Source of the DNA: Bacteroidaceae bacterium
Lineage (GTDB): Bacteria; Bacteroidota; Bacteroidia; Bacteroidales; Bacteroidaceae
DNA length: 64,000 bases
Assembly: GCA_902362375.1 (NCBI GenBank)
Contig: CABIVS010000013.1
Coordinates: 34,302-98,301, forward strand
Direction: 5' to 3'
The stretch's first letter is position 1; every line of letters starts with the position of its first letter. A program made the position numbers and the translations under genes. Positions 34,940-45,412 of this stretch are shown piece by piece. Under the pieces are notes generated by a model, which had not been told where the DNA came from, ran no database searches, and saw only the letters and a program-made list of their open reading frames with translations.

Positions 34940-36370
34940 TTAATTTATTTTTTTTGCTTTCTCTATTTTATTTATCTCAATAAGAATTATCTCCGCTTCC
35001 TCTACTCCCATCGCCTTCGCATCATTCAGGAACCTTCGAGCATCATCATACTTCCCTACTCCAAAGGCATATACCCCACGAGCGTATACCGCCTGTGACG
35101 AATCTCCCGCTTTGGAAAGATAACGCTCTGCGCTTTCAAAATCCTTACGCTGCATAGCAGAGTTTGCAGCATTCAAATTGGCAATCTCATCATCGGGATA
35201 CATTCTCACGGCCGTTTCGAACACCTCATTAAACTCTGCGCTTCCCGGTTCGTATGTCCGCGCCACGAGATAGAACTCATTAAGACTAAGTTTTTGCGGT
35301 TGTGTCCGCATAATACGTTTGATTTCTTCTACATCACTGAAGCTGCGGATAATGTAATCTATGCGATAGTCAGTGTGGCGTAAAGCCGGATAACAGTTTT
35401 GTAACAAGAAACGGTATTCTTCCGGATAAGTCCGCTTGATTTTTGCTTCCTTAGCATCCGGTTCCATGTCACTGTCAATCATTGCCAATATTTCCGTACG
35501 ATGTGCAAGGTTCGTTTTCTCAACATACCGGCGCAATCCTCCCCAATCTTCCGGTTCATAGACGGTAGTTATTACACTATCCCTGAAATGGTACAGTTGA
35601 TTGATGTAACTTTTCAATGCCACTGTACGACCTATCGCCAAATCACGGTTATGGGAGTATGGACTTTCAGGTGAAGCGTAACCTTTAAGCCATACCGAAG
35701 TGATGGTTATATCTCTATCATTACGGACAGAGTCAATAGAAGCCTGAATTTTACCCAACTCGGAAGTATTCCGACGATACTCGGGATATATAACCGTCTT
35801 GTCGACCGGGAAATCGATAAAAGCCGAACCGGAAAGCGAACGACTTTTGACTGTTTCTGCCTGTGGGTATACATAGAGCAACTGTGGAGAAAGCGGTTCT
35901 ATTTCGGCATATCCGCCCAACGGCTCGATACATTCCGCTAATAGTGTGCTACAACATCCGTAATCACTACGATACAGTTCCAGTGCAGAACCGTTCATCC
36001 ATTTGTAATAAGGAATAATAGCATGATACGCCACATCTTCTGGTCTGGAATGTGCTTTGAATGTCATCTCTTTTTTGCCGGAGAGCATACTTTCACCATT
36101 ACGCACATAATAATAATAACGACGACGCCCATAAACTCCTACCGAAGGAAGCTCCAACGTGTCCGTAGCGCACACAAAGCGAGGAGTGAGCAGCACTGCT
36201 CTATTGCTCTCCACATCAAGAGGAGACAGCCCCATATTCATATCGACTACTATATATTCACCATTCCGTTCAATTTTAAGGTTATCTGTTGTCACTCCAA
36301 TTGTTTGCTGGGCATTCAGCATACAGCCAGCTCCCAGCAATGCTGTTATAATAAAAATAGTTCGTTTCAT
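34940..36370 (-). CDS. DUF3868-type outer-membrane/periplasmic protein of the fimbrial operon
   Basis: A 476-residue protein with a signal peptide (ALLGAGCMLNAQQ). The N-terminal part (QTIGVTTDNLKIERNGEYIVVDMNM) and the YYYYVRNGESM stretch fit DUF3868 proteins found beside Bacteroidetes fimbriae. The middle has an OmpA-like segment (VWLKGYASPESPYSHNRDLAIGRTVALKSYI) and the C-terminus (about 370-470) is TPR-like with LNAANSAMQRKDFESAERYLSKAG and GVYAFGVGKYDDARRFL. It probably helps in fimbrial assembly or ties it to peptidoglycan. It starts 12 nt after the DUF3575 gene stop. Confidence 0.82.
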   Translation of the reverse strand: MKRTIFIITALLGAGCMLNAQQTIGVTTDNLKIERNGEYIVVDMNMGLSPLDVESNRAVLLTPRFVCATDTLELPSVGVYGRRRYYYYVRNGESMLSGKKEMTFKAHSRPEDVAYHAIIPYYKWMNGSALELYRSDYGCCSTLLAECIEPLGGYAEIEPLSPQLLYVYPQAETVKSRSLSGSAFIDFPVDKTVIYPEYRRNTSELGKIQASIDSVRNDRDITITSVWLKGYASPESPYSHNRDLAIGRTVALKSYINQLYHFRDSVITTVYEPEDWGGLRRYVEKTNLAHRTEILAMIDSDMEPDAKEAKIKRTYPEEYRFLLQNCYPALRHTDYRIDYIIRSFSDVEEIKRIMRTQPQKLSLNEFYLVARTYEPGSAEFNEVFETAVRMYPDDEIANLNAANSAMQRKDFESAERYLSKAGDSSQAVYARGVYAFGVGKYDDARRFLNDAKAMGVEEAEIILIEINKIEKAKKIN

Positions 36371-36382
36371 AACTAAACGCTT

Positions 36383-36970
36383 TTAGAATAAATAAACTAA
36401 ATTCACTGCCGCTTTAGTGAGACCAAAATAGTTATGCGGCTTGCTCTCCTCCACTTTCTTTCCACACCCGGCGCACCTGAAACGGTCATATCGGGTATAG
36501 GAATAACCGACACCTATTTCAGCCTCGATATTCCAATGACGCCCCAAGATCCAAGCATAACCATAAGCAACACCGCCGCCAACAAACCATCCTTGATAGC
36601 GGGTGTCCTTAAGAGTTGAAAAATCTGTGCCCAGTAATTTGAAATCAGTGTCAATACCACCTATATTATATTGTCCACCGTGGAGATGAGCTCCGACAAA
36701 ATGACCTGCAAAGCGATCGCAAAACCAATAGCGTGCTTCAGGTTGTACCGCCCAGTGTTTCCACCGGCGATTATGCGATAAGGTCCATGCGTTGAAATCT
36801 CCGGAAATATCCAATGTCCACCGAGGTGCAAGTCCTACCTCGAAACCGGTATTTACATTCATGAAAACATCGGACAGGATATTGGTCTTTAGCGCCACTT
36901 TCTGCGCATTAATTGTATAAGCCACGCCATTCATGGCTACTATCAGAAAAAGAATCCTTAGTTTCATCAT
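36383..36970 (-). CDS. DUF3575 outer-membrane beta-barrel protein, first gene of the fimbrial operon
   Basis: A 195-residue protein with a signal peptide ending INAQ and then KVALKTNILSDVFMNVNTG, the DUF3575 hallmark, TLDISGDFNAWTLS, HWAVQPEARYWFCDRFAGHFVGAHLHGG (split over two strands) and a terminal aromatic AAVNLVYLF as in outer-membrane barrels. DUF3575 proteins are regularly encoded with DUF3868 and Mfa-like genes. It lies closest to the invertible segment, so it is the first gene read when that promoter faces it. Two ATGs (36970, 36967) are adjacent. Confidence 0.87.
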   Translation of the reverse strand: MMKLRILFLIVAMNGVAYTINAQKVALKTNILSDVFMNVNTGFEVGLAPRWTLDISGDFNAWTLSHNRRWKHWAVQPEARYWFCDRFAGHFVGAHLHGGQYNIGGIDTDFKLLGTDFSTLKDTRYQGWFVGGGVAYGYAWILGRHWNIEAEIGVGYSYTRYDRFRCAGCGKKVEESKPHNYFGLTKAAVNLVYLF

Positions 36971-37143
36971 TTATGTGTGTTCCTATGCCAAATAATTGTT
37001 ACTATTTCTCTTTAAGCATTACCCCAAACAAACAGCAATAAACAAATTAGCATTTACTGATATTCTAAAAATATATCTTGATCTTTATTTCCCCTGCAAA
37101 TATGTTTATACCCCAATTCTATTTGCTTTATGGCTTAATCCAA
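36971..37143. other. Leader between the invertible segment and the fimbrial operon
   Basis: Together with the invertible segment this is part of a 416-bp gene-free region. I searched the minus strand here for an exact TAnnTTTG box and found none; the nearest is CATATTTG at about 37097-37104 with one mismatch. The stretch would become a 5' untranslated leader when the segment is inverted. Confidence 0.55.
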
Positions 37144-37166
37144 TACTTCTCTTATCAAGAAAAGTA
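37144..37166 (+). repeat. Left inverted repeat of the invertible promoter segment (recombination site)
   Basis: 23-bp site: arm TACTTCTCTT, core ATC, arm AAGAAAAGTA. The two arms are nearly complementary, as at tyrosine-recombinase core sites with two recombinase-binding arms. It matches the reverse complement of the right site at 22 of 23 positions; the cores agree only in inverted alignment. Confidence 0.88.
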
Positions 37167-37327
37167 CCGACAACAATACTGTCTGATACTGATACTTTTG
37201 GATTATATTAAAGTGCTGTTTCAATTAACATTTTACAAAAAATGCTAATATTTTTTGTTACAGAATAAAAAAAGTTGTTGGATATAATGCTGTATGGCCG
37301 TTTTTTTATAATTTTGCATCAAATTAA
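37167..37327. mobile_element. Invertible promoter segment (161 bp), apparently in OFF orientation
   Basis: AT-rich DNA between two inverted recombination sites and next to a tyrosine recombinase gene. It contains two exact Bacteroides -7 boxes, both on the plus strand (37193-37200 TACTTTTG and 37309-37316 TAATTTTG), and none on the minus strand. In the present orientation transcription would run away from the fimbrial operon, towards the 3' end of the recombinase gene. Inversion would place the 37309 box at about 37178-37185 on the minus strand, roughly 200 nt upstream of the DUF3575 start. Inversion itself is inferred. Confidence 0.8.
37309..37316 (+). promoter_or_regulatory. Promoter -7 box inside the invertible segment
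   Basis: TAATTTTG preceded by a T-rich run, nearly identical in context (TTTTTTTATAATTTTGC) to the pyrG promoter at 40346-40353 in this window. A good -33 TTTG is not seen at the usual distance. It points to the right in this molecule. Confidence 0.65.
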
Positions 37328-37350
37328 TACTTTTCTTGATAAGAAAAGTA
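37328..37350 (-). repeat. Right inverted repeat of the invertible promoter segment (recombination site)
   Basis: 23-bp site: arm TACTTTTCTT, core GAT, arm AAGAAAAGTA on the plus strand, a perfect 10-3-10 palindrome apart from the core. The asymmetric core is the inverse of that in the left site, so strand exchange between the two favours inversion rather than deletion. It ends 36 bp from the recombinase stop codon. Confidence 0.88.
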
Positions 37351-37386
37351 CCGGCTCAATAATATACGCTCATTTCTTTTTTATCA

Positions 37387-38592
37387 TTATAAGGAATTGA
37401 TAATAAGATTATTAGCATTATCCACAGCTGAAGTATCCAATGATGCAAGATAAATTTTTGTAGTATTCTCCGAGTCGTGTCCCATAGCCTCGCTAATAAC
37501 AGAAATAGAAATATTTTTGCTTCGGGCTATACTGGCCCAAGCATGGCGGGCAACGTATGTTGTCAGTGTCACATTCAAATTCAACAGTTCTCCAATCATT
37601 TTTAATTTCCTGTTTATCAAATGTGCCGCATTTATATATTGCCGCCTTTCATTTTTACCTATATCTTTTATTATCGGTAACAGATAAGGCGTATCTACCG
37701 CATTATACTTGTTAACGATTTCTTGCATAGGCTTTTCCCATTTGATAAAAAGCTGCTGATTCGTCTTGTGACGCCGATATGACAAGATACCATTCTGAAT
37801 ATCTTTCTTTTTAAGGAATGCTATATCTATAAACGACATTCCACGAGTATAAAACGAAAACATAAAGATATCCCGAGCATACTCCATTGAAGATGAAAAT
37901 CCCAGTTCCAGATCTCTTATCTGGCGAATAACTGTCATTGACACAGCACGCTTCATTGTCTTGTCAATCCCAGTATACACATGTTTGAACGGACTACGCT
38001 GTACCGTCAACCCCTTGTCAACAGCACGGTTATATATCGCACGCAAATTTCTCATATAATACGAAGAACTGTTGGGGCATACTCCAGTTGATTTTAAAAA
38101 TGTTTCATACTCAACCATAAAAGCAGAATCCACTCCTTCAATAAGAATATCACCACGGCTTCCCATGAAACGTTCGAAACTATTTAAGGTTGCCCTATAG
38201 GTTTCAGCGGTACGTTCTTTACCTATTTGCTCCAACTGCACAATAAGATTCCGCCCAAATGACAGGAAACCGTCAACAAGAGGTACTTTATAGGCTTTCA
38301 CTACATCGTCTGACGTAAAAGTATCCGCCGACCGCTCAAACCGTCGAATAATTTCTTTAAGCCGGGATTGATCTTCTAAAATGCATTTTCTTAATGTAAC
38401 AAGATGACGTGCACGAACTTCGTTATCAGTGAAGGTAATAACCGAAGAAAACCGGTTATCCCATTCCGACGGGAAAATCTTGTAACACGTGCTTATCCGC
38501 TTCACGACTCTATTATGAGTCACTTGATAAAATAAAGTCCCCTCTTTTTTACAAACTGAAGAAGGACGAAATTTCACTTTTACTGTTGCCAT
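37387..38592 (-). CDS. Tyrosine site-specific recombinase, likely invertase of the adjacent promoter segment
   Basis: A 401-residue tyrosine recombinase of the Bacteroides Tsr/integrase type. A SAM-like core-binding domain spans about 105-200; the catalytic domain has Arg250 (SFYTRGMSFIDIA), Lys276 (RRHKTNQ), Arg349 in TTYVARHAWAS (the usual HxxR has Thr/Tyr in place of the first His, as in many Bacteroides enzymes), His372 (AMGHDSENTT) and the nucleophile Tyr381 (KIYLASL). No transposon or phage genes surround it, so a local DNA-inversion role on the 37144-37350 sites is favoured over integration. A possible -7 box (TATATTTG, minus, 38629-38636) lies upstream. Confidence 0.88.
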   Translation of the reverse strand: MATVKVKFRPSSVCKKEGTLFYQVTHNRVVKRISTCYKIFPSEWDNRFSSVITFTDNEVRARHLVTLRKCILEDQSRLKEIIRRFERSADTFTSDDVVKAYKVPLVDGFLSFGRNLIVQLEQIGKERTAETYRATLNSFERFMGSRGDILIEGVDSAFMVEYETFLKSTGVCPNSSSYYMRNLRAIYNRAVDKGLTVQRSPFKHVYTGIDKTMKRAVSMTVIRQIRDLELGFSSSMEYARDIFMFSFYTRGMSFIDIAFLKKKDIQNGILSYRRHKTNQQLFIKWEKPMQEIVNKYNAVDTPYLLPIIKDIGKNERRQYINAAHLINRKLKMIGELLNLNVTLTTYVARHAWASIARSKNISISVISEAMGHDSENTTKIYLASLDTSAVDNANNLIINSL

Positions 38593-38713
38593 ATAAGTTA
38601 TATTTTGAATTATAAATTAGTCATATAACAAATATATGGATCAAAAAAAGAGACTGAATAACATTTTATTGTTAAACAGCCTCTTTTATTTCTTTGGGGA
38701 AACTTTAAATTTC

Positions 38714-40222
38714 TTACCACTTATAATTAATACCGAAACTAAGCAATTCTTTCAACTGGAAGAAGCTGTCTCCTTCAGTCGGTTTCGAACTGTCGTCAAA
38801 ACGGGTATGTATATAGAGCTTAGTAGAAAGATAACGGTTCAACACAAAATTGAATGTATTCTCCCACTCTATACGTGCCCAATGGTAGTTGGTCAGACAA
38901 TTGAGACGGGATTCTAAAGTCACTGCAGAGATGATGGTCCAGTTGAATGTCGATTGCAGCTGGGAACCGAAGTCATTTTTAGAACATTTGCCTTTGTCCA
39001 AACCGAATTTTGTTTCATCCACTTCCGAGCTACCAATATAACGTAAATTATAAGTTAACGGTGCCATAAACACGGAAAGATTAAATTTCTTCTTAGTCAG
39101 TTTGTAGTCCATACCGACACTGACCGCCAAATCTGCCGGAGACATGAAAGCCGAAACCAATTCTTCACTATTAGCTTTATAACCATTAAAGAACTGCGTC
39201 TTGAACTCGGAAGAAATGGTATAATACCAGTTCTTGAAAGCTCTCAGACCTAATTTATTATACAAGCGAAATTGGTCGGTATTAAAAAGATATTTATGGT
39301 ATTCATCTGACGGAGTGGAAGTCATACCGACTTTAGCTTCCAACTGGTTTTCAAACAGTACTTTTTCATTGTCATTATAGTTGGCAAAAACCTGAAAAGT
39401 CGCTAATCCGGAAAAGTTGCTTTCCCCTCCCTTATACCAGTTGTCCGACAGGTGGTTCTGGCTGATCTGCAACGACCCGTTACCTCCCGTAACCCACCAG
39501 TTAGGTCGACTAATCTTCATATTGGCCTTTCCTACATTATCATCCATATTTTCCGGTTGAAACAGATGAACAACAGTTGCTTTCGGAGATATTTTCGGCT
39601 TCACATCGTGACGGAACACATCACGGCTCATGATGCGATCTTCTGTAGTTACAACCAAATCCGGATGTGCCAGATACAGATCCATCAACGCACTGTTCAC
39701 TATTTTACCGGCACGCTGGGTTTTGGTAAATGCCAAGGTATCGTATGGCAGAAGTTCTGTTGTCAGTTGAGGAGTAGCATCCAATTGTATGGGTTTCCAT
39801 TCCAATTTCGAATATTGTGCCATCGGGGCATAATAATACGCCACAGGTGTAAACAAGCGGAAATAATCGGGATCAGACGGAATATAACGTGGCGGAACGG
39901 ACAAGTCGTTCAAATAATCTAATTGTGCAACATACTTATTATATAAATAAGAAACGGTATCCAGTTTCGGAGTCGGACCAGACAGATTAAGTTTTAGCAT
40001 CAAATATTTCTGAAGTTCTGCAGAAAGGGTATCTGCCCTCACGACTCTGGCTTTTGCCACCACTGTTGAAGATTTAACCGTTTTGGCAGGTTTGATCGCT
40101 GCAGGAGCAGGCTGCAGAGAGTCAGTCGGAAGTGAAGCGGATTCGACAGGCTCCTGTGCAAAAAGCGATAACGATAAGATTGACAGGATAAACGCTGAAC
40201 ATAAAGTAGTAATTCTCATCAT
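38714..40222 (-). CDS. DUF3078 outer-membrane beta-barrel protein
   Basis: A 502-residue exported protein with a signal peptide ending LFAQ, then a Pro/Ala-rich linker (about 25-60). Beyond residue 200 it has the DUF3078 features [33 protein letters not shown] (in pieces), many alternating strands and a terminal [15 protein letters not shown] barrel end. Outer-membrane protein of unknown function that is conserved in Bacteroidales. A -7 box (TAGCTTTG, minus strand, 40244-40251) precedes it, back to back with the pyrG promoter. Confidence 0.85.
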   Translation of the reverse strand: MMRITTLCSAFILSILSLSLFAQEPVESASLPTDSLQPAPAAIKPAKTVKSSTVVAKARVVRADTLSAELQKYLMLKLNLSGPTPKLDTVSYLYNKYVAQLDYLNDLSVPPRYIPSDPDYFRLFTPVAYYYAPMAQYSKLEWKPIQLDATPQLTTELLPYDTLAFTKTQRAGKIVNSALMDLYLAHPDLVVTTEDRIMSRDVFRHDVKPKISPKATVVHLFQPENMDDNVGKANMKISRPNWWVTGGNGSLQISQNHLSDNWYKGGESNFSGLATFQVFANYNDNEKVLFENQLEAKVGMTSTPSDEYHKYLFNTDQFRLYNKLGLRAFKNWYYTISSEFKTQFFNGYKANSEELVSAFMSPADLAVSVGMDYKLTKKKFNLSVFMAPLTYNLRYIGSSEVDETKFGLDKGKCSKNDFGSQLQSTFNWTIISAVTLESRLNCLTNYHWARIEWENTFNFVLNRYLSTKLYIHTRFDDSSKPTEGDSFFQLKELLSFGINYKW

Positions 40223-40243
40223 ATTTGTCTATGGTTTAGGCTG

Positions 40244-40251
40244 CAAAGCTA
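40244..40251 (-). promoter_or_regulatory. Promoter -7 box of the DUF3078 gene
   Basis: TAGCTTTG on the minus strand matches TAnnTTTG, 22 nt upstream of the start codon. No clear -33 element is seen at 19-23 bp. Confidence 0.5.
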
Positions 40252-40345
40252 CATTATTTTGTTTAGAAATCATAGGATTCTTTCAAAATTGCATTTTTTA
40301 ATAAAATTGTAGAGACGAAAGTCTGCAATCTTCCCCTTTTTTTTA

Positions 40346-40353
40346 TAATTTTG
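40346..40353 (+). promoter_or_regulatory. Promoter -7 box of pyrG
   Basis: TAATTTTG on the plus strand, following a run of eight T, about 58 nt before the pyrG start. The context is closely similar to the box in the invertible segment. Confidence 0.65.
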
Positions 40354-40383
40354 CGCTTTTTAAGTTCGTAAGAATACTACTAA

Positions 40384-42036
<1,653 letters not shown>

Positions 42037-42094
42037 CGATATGTGGTAAACAACCGGTAGTTTGTAATTTATATAATTTGTAATTAAAATAAGA

Positions 42095-43948
42095 ATGGAT
42101 AAAAACACCATCACAGGTCTCGTTCTGATAGGTATATTATTGGTAGGATTCAGTTTTTTGAGCCGTCCAAGCGAGGAACAGATAGCTGCACAAAAGAAAT
42201 ACTACGATTCTATTGCCGTGGTACAGCAGCAGGAGGAAGCGTTGAAGGCTAAAACGGAAGCTGCACTGGCTAACAGCCAAAAAGAGGTGGCAACGGCTGC
42301 CGATTCTTCTGCTTTGTTTTTCAATGCCTTGCATGGAACCGACTCTAAAATCAGCATCCGGAATAATGTAGCGGAAATCACTTTCACAACCAAAGGCGGA
42401 CGTGTCTATTCAGCCATGCTGAAAGATTATATGGCACAGGACAAAAAGACGCCGGTCATGTTGTTCGACGGTGACGATGCTTCGATGAACTTCAACTTCT
42501 ACAACAAAGCAGGAGCCATCCAGACCAAAGATTATTTCTTTGAAGCGGTGAACAAGACGGACAGTAGTGTTACAATGCGTCTGGCTGCGGATAGCGCAAG
42601 CTATATCGATTTCATCTATACGCTGAAACCGGATAGCTACCTGATGAACTTTGAAATCAAAGCGACAGGCATGGAAGACAAGTTGGCAAGCACTAAGTAT
42701 GTGGACATCGACTGGTCACAACGTGCCCGCCAACTGGAAAAAGGATTCACTTATGAGAATCGTCTGTCGGAACTGACTTATAAAGTAACAGGTGACAATG
42801 TAGATAACTTGTCTGCTGCCAAAGATGACAGTCAGGATTTGCCGGGACGCATTGATTGGGTAGCTTTCAAGAATCAGTTCTTCTCGTCTGTATTTATCGC
42901 TGAACAGGATTTCGACAAGGTTTCCGTTAAGTCAAAAATGGAACAACAGGGAAGCGGATATATCAAAGATTATTCTGCTGAAATGAATACTTTCTTTGAT
43001 CCGTCAGGTAAGGAACCGACAGAGATGTATTTCTACTTCGGTCCGAACCACTTCAAGACGTTGAAAGCGTTGGATAAAGGCCGTGACGAGAAATGGGAGC
43101 TTCACCGACTCGTTTACTTGGGTTGGCCGTTGATTCGCTGGATTAACCAGTTTATCACGATCAACGTATTCGACTGGTTGTCCGGTTGGGGATTGAGCAT
43201 GGGTATCGTTCTGTTGATTCTGACTATTATGGTAAAAGTGCTGGTTTATCCGGCTACCTGGAAAACATATATGTCTTCTGCCAAGATGCGTGTATTGAAA
43301 CCGAAAATTGACGAAATCAACAAGAAATACCCGAAGCAGGAAGATGCAATGAAGAAACAGCAGGAGGTGATGGGCCTTTACAGCCAGTACGGGGTAAGCC
43401 CGATGGGCGGCTGTCTGCCGATGTTATTGCAGTTCCCTATCCTGATGGCTTTGTTTATGTTCGTGCCGAGTGCTATCGAGCTGCGTCAACAGAGCTTCTT
43501 GTGGGCGGACGACCTTTCTACTTATGATGCGTTCATCACGTTCCCGTTCCATATTCCGTTCCTGGGTAACCATCTTAGCTTGTTCTGCTTGCTGATGACG
43601 GTGACCAATATCCTGAACACAAAGTACACAATGTCTATGCAGGATACCGGAGCGCAGCCACAAATGGCAGCTATGAAATGGATGATGTATCTGATGCCGA
43701 TTATGTTCTTGTTCGTCTTGAACGACTATCCGTCAGGTTTGAACTATTACTACTTCGTGTCAACGCTGATTAGTGTGGGGACTATGATTCTGCTTCGTAG
43801 AACGACTGACGAGGTCAAATTATTGTCTATTCTTGAAGCGAAAAAGAAAGACCCGAAACAAATGAAAAAGACCGGATTTGCTGCTCGCCTGGAGGCGATG
43901 CAAAAGCAACAAGAGCTATTGCAGCAGCAAAGACAGAATAAAAAATAA
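42095..43948 (+). CDS. yidC: Membrane protein insertase YidC
   Basis: A 617-residue YidC/Oxa1 protein of the Gram-negative type: N-terminal anchor (about 5-21), a large periplasmic beta-sandwich (about 80-340) and the conserved C-terminal helices with the hydrophilic groove Arg-region ([21 protein letters not shown], in pieces), the [19 protein letters not shown] helix, and a basic, Gln/Lys-rich tail. It inserts and folds inner-membrane proteins with or without SecYEG. It follows pyrG by 58 nt, as is common in Bacteroides, and is followed by a terminator. Confidence 0.96.
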   Translation: MDKNTITGLVLIGILLVGFSFLSRPSEEQIAAQKKYYDSIAVVQQQEEALKAKTEAALANSQKEVATAADSSALFFNALHGTDSKISIRNNVAEITFTTKGGRVYSAMLKDYMAQDKKTPVMLFDGDDASMNFNFYNKAGAIQTKDYFFEAVNKTDSSVTMRLAADSASYIDFIYTLKPDSYLMNFEIKATGMEDKLASTKYVDIDWSQRARQLEKGFTYENRLSELTYKVTGDNVDNLSAAKDDSQDLPGRIDWVAFKNQFFSSVFIAEQDFDKVSVKSKMEQQGSGYIKDYSAEMNTFFDPSGKEPTEMYFYFGPNHFKTLKALDKGRDEKWELHRLVYLGWPLIRWINQFITINVFDWLSGWGLSMGIVLLILTIMVKVLVYPATWKTYMSSAKMRVLKPKIDEINKKYPKQEDAMKKQQEVMGLYSQYGVSPMGGCLPMLLQFPILMALFMFVPSAIELRQQSFLWADDLSTYDAFITFPFHIPFLGNHLSLFCLLMTVTNILNTKYTMSMQDTGAQPQMAAMKWMMYLMPIMFLFVLNDYPSGLNYYYFVSTLISVGTMILLRRTTDEVKLLSILEAKKKDPKQMKKTGFAARLEAMQKQQELLQQQRQNKK

Positions 43949-43972
43949 GGAGTAATTCCCGAAATCTATTCT

Positions 43973-44015
43973 AAGAAAGCCGGACACCCTATTTTGGTTG
44001 CCCGGCTTTCTTTCT
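43973..44015 (+). terminator. Rho-independent terminator after yidC
   Basis: AAGAAAGCCGG (43973-43983) pairs perfectly with CCGGCTTTCTT (44002-44012), 18-nt loop, and is followed by a T/C-rich tract. It ends the pyrG-yidC unit. Confidence 0.8.
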
Positions 44016-44032
44016 CTAAAAAATAAAATAGG

Positions 44033-45364
44033 ATGAAAACTAAATATTCGTATAAACAAATCTGGACGATTGCCTACCCTATCCTAATCAGCCTGATTAT
44101 GGAGCAGATGATCGGTATGACGGACACAGCCTTTCTGGGACGTGTAGGTGAAATCGAGCTGGGTGCTTCTGCTATTGCAGGTGTATATTATCTTGCCATC
44201 TTTATGATGGCATTCGGTTTCAGCATCGGTGCACAGATATTAATAGCCCGTCGCAACGGAGAAGGAAACTACAAGGAAATCGGCCCGATTTTCTATCAGG
44301 GCGTTTATTTCCTGCTTGTAATGGCTGTGATCTTATTTACGCTCTCCATTGTATTCTCACCCCATATCCTCAAAAATATAATTTCGTCTCCTCATATTTA
44401 TGATGCAGCCGAAAGTTATATTCAGTGGCGTGTGTATGGGTTCTTCTTCTCCTTTGTCATGGTGATGTTCCGCGCTTTCTTTGTAGGCACGACACAAACC
44501 AAAACATTGACGTTGAACTCGATTGTGATGGTACTTTCAAACATGGTGTTCAACTATATCCTGATCTTCGGTAAATTCGGTTTCCCGCAACTGGGTATTG
44601 CCGGTGCCGCCATCGGTTCTTCACTGGCCGAAATGGTATCGGTGATTTTCTTCATTATCTATACGTGGAAACGGATTGACTGCAAGAAGTATGCATTGAA
44701 TATACTGCCCAAATTCCAAGGGAAAACATTAAAACGAATACTAAACGTCTCCGTATGGACCATGATTCAGAACTTTGTTTCCTTATCTACCTGGTTTATG
44801 TTCTTTCTGTTCGTGGAACATTTGGGAGAACGTTCTCTGGCAATCGCCAACATTATCCGTAACGTGTCGGGTATCCCGTTCATGATTGCGATGGCATTTG
44901 CAGCTACTTGTGGCTCACTGGTAAGTAACCTGATCGGTGCAGGCGAACAGGATTGTGTACGGGGAACTATCAGGCAGCACATTCGGATCGGATATCTATT
45001 TGTATTGCCGATTCTGGTATTCTTCTGCCTGTTTCCGGATCTGATTCTGCGTATCTATACGGATATGCCGGATTTAAGGGCTGCATCCGTATCTTCACTA
45101 TGGGTATTGTGTTCCGCTTACCTGGTGTTGGTGCCTGCCAATGTTTATTTCCAGTCGGTATCAGGTACGGGAAATACTCGAACAGCACTGGCTATGGAAC
45201 TTTGTGTATTGGTTATTTATGTGGCATATTCTGCATATTTTATCCTGCACCTACGAATGGATATCGCATTTGCCTGGACGACGGAATGTGTGTACGGTAC
45301 TTTTATACTGATATTCTGCTACTGGTACATGAAGAAAGGAAACTGGCAGAAAAAGAAGATTTAA
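44033..45364 (+). CDS. MATE-family efflux transporter
   Basis: A 443-residue membrane protein with 12 helices in two similar halves. N-terminal YPILISLIMEQMIGMTDTAFLGRVGEIELGASAIAG (in pieces) is the typical first-helix block of MATE proteins, with GFSIGAQILIARRNGEG and, in the second half, VSGIPFMIAMAFAATCGSLVSNLIGAGE. It exports drugs or other cations in exchange for Na or H. The substrate cannot be inferred. Confidence 0.9.
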   Translation: MKTKYSYKQIWTIAYPILISLIMEQMIGMTDTAFLGRVGEIELGASAIAGVYYLAIFMMAFGFSIGAQILIARRNGEGNYKEIGPIFYQGVYFLLVMAVILFTLSIVFSPHILKNIISSPHIYDAAESYIQWRVYGFFFSFVMVMFRAFFVGTTQTKTLTLNSIVMVLSNMVFNYILIFGKFGFPQLGIAGAAIGSSLAEMVSVIFFIIYTWKRIDCKKYALNILPKFQGKTLKRILNVSVWTMIQNFVSLSTWFMFFLFVEHLGERSLAIANIIRNVSGIPFMIAMAFAATCGSLVSNLIGAGEQDCVRGTIRQHIRIGYLFVLPILVFFCLFPDLILRIYTDMPDLRAASVSSLWVLCSAYLVLVPANVYFQSVSGTGNTRTALAMELCVLVIYVAYSAYFILHLRMDIAFAWTTECVYGTFILIFCYWYMKKGNWQKKKI

Positions 45365-45412
45365 ATCCTTTTTTCACTATCTTCGCAAGAAAATAAACAT
45401 TTTATAAAATAT

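Noticed and set aside
37387..38592. Integrase of a conjugative element or prophage
   Set aside because: No mobilisation, conjugation or phage genes and no tRNA attachment site are nearby, while a matching pair of inverted sites lies next to it.
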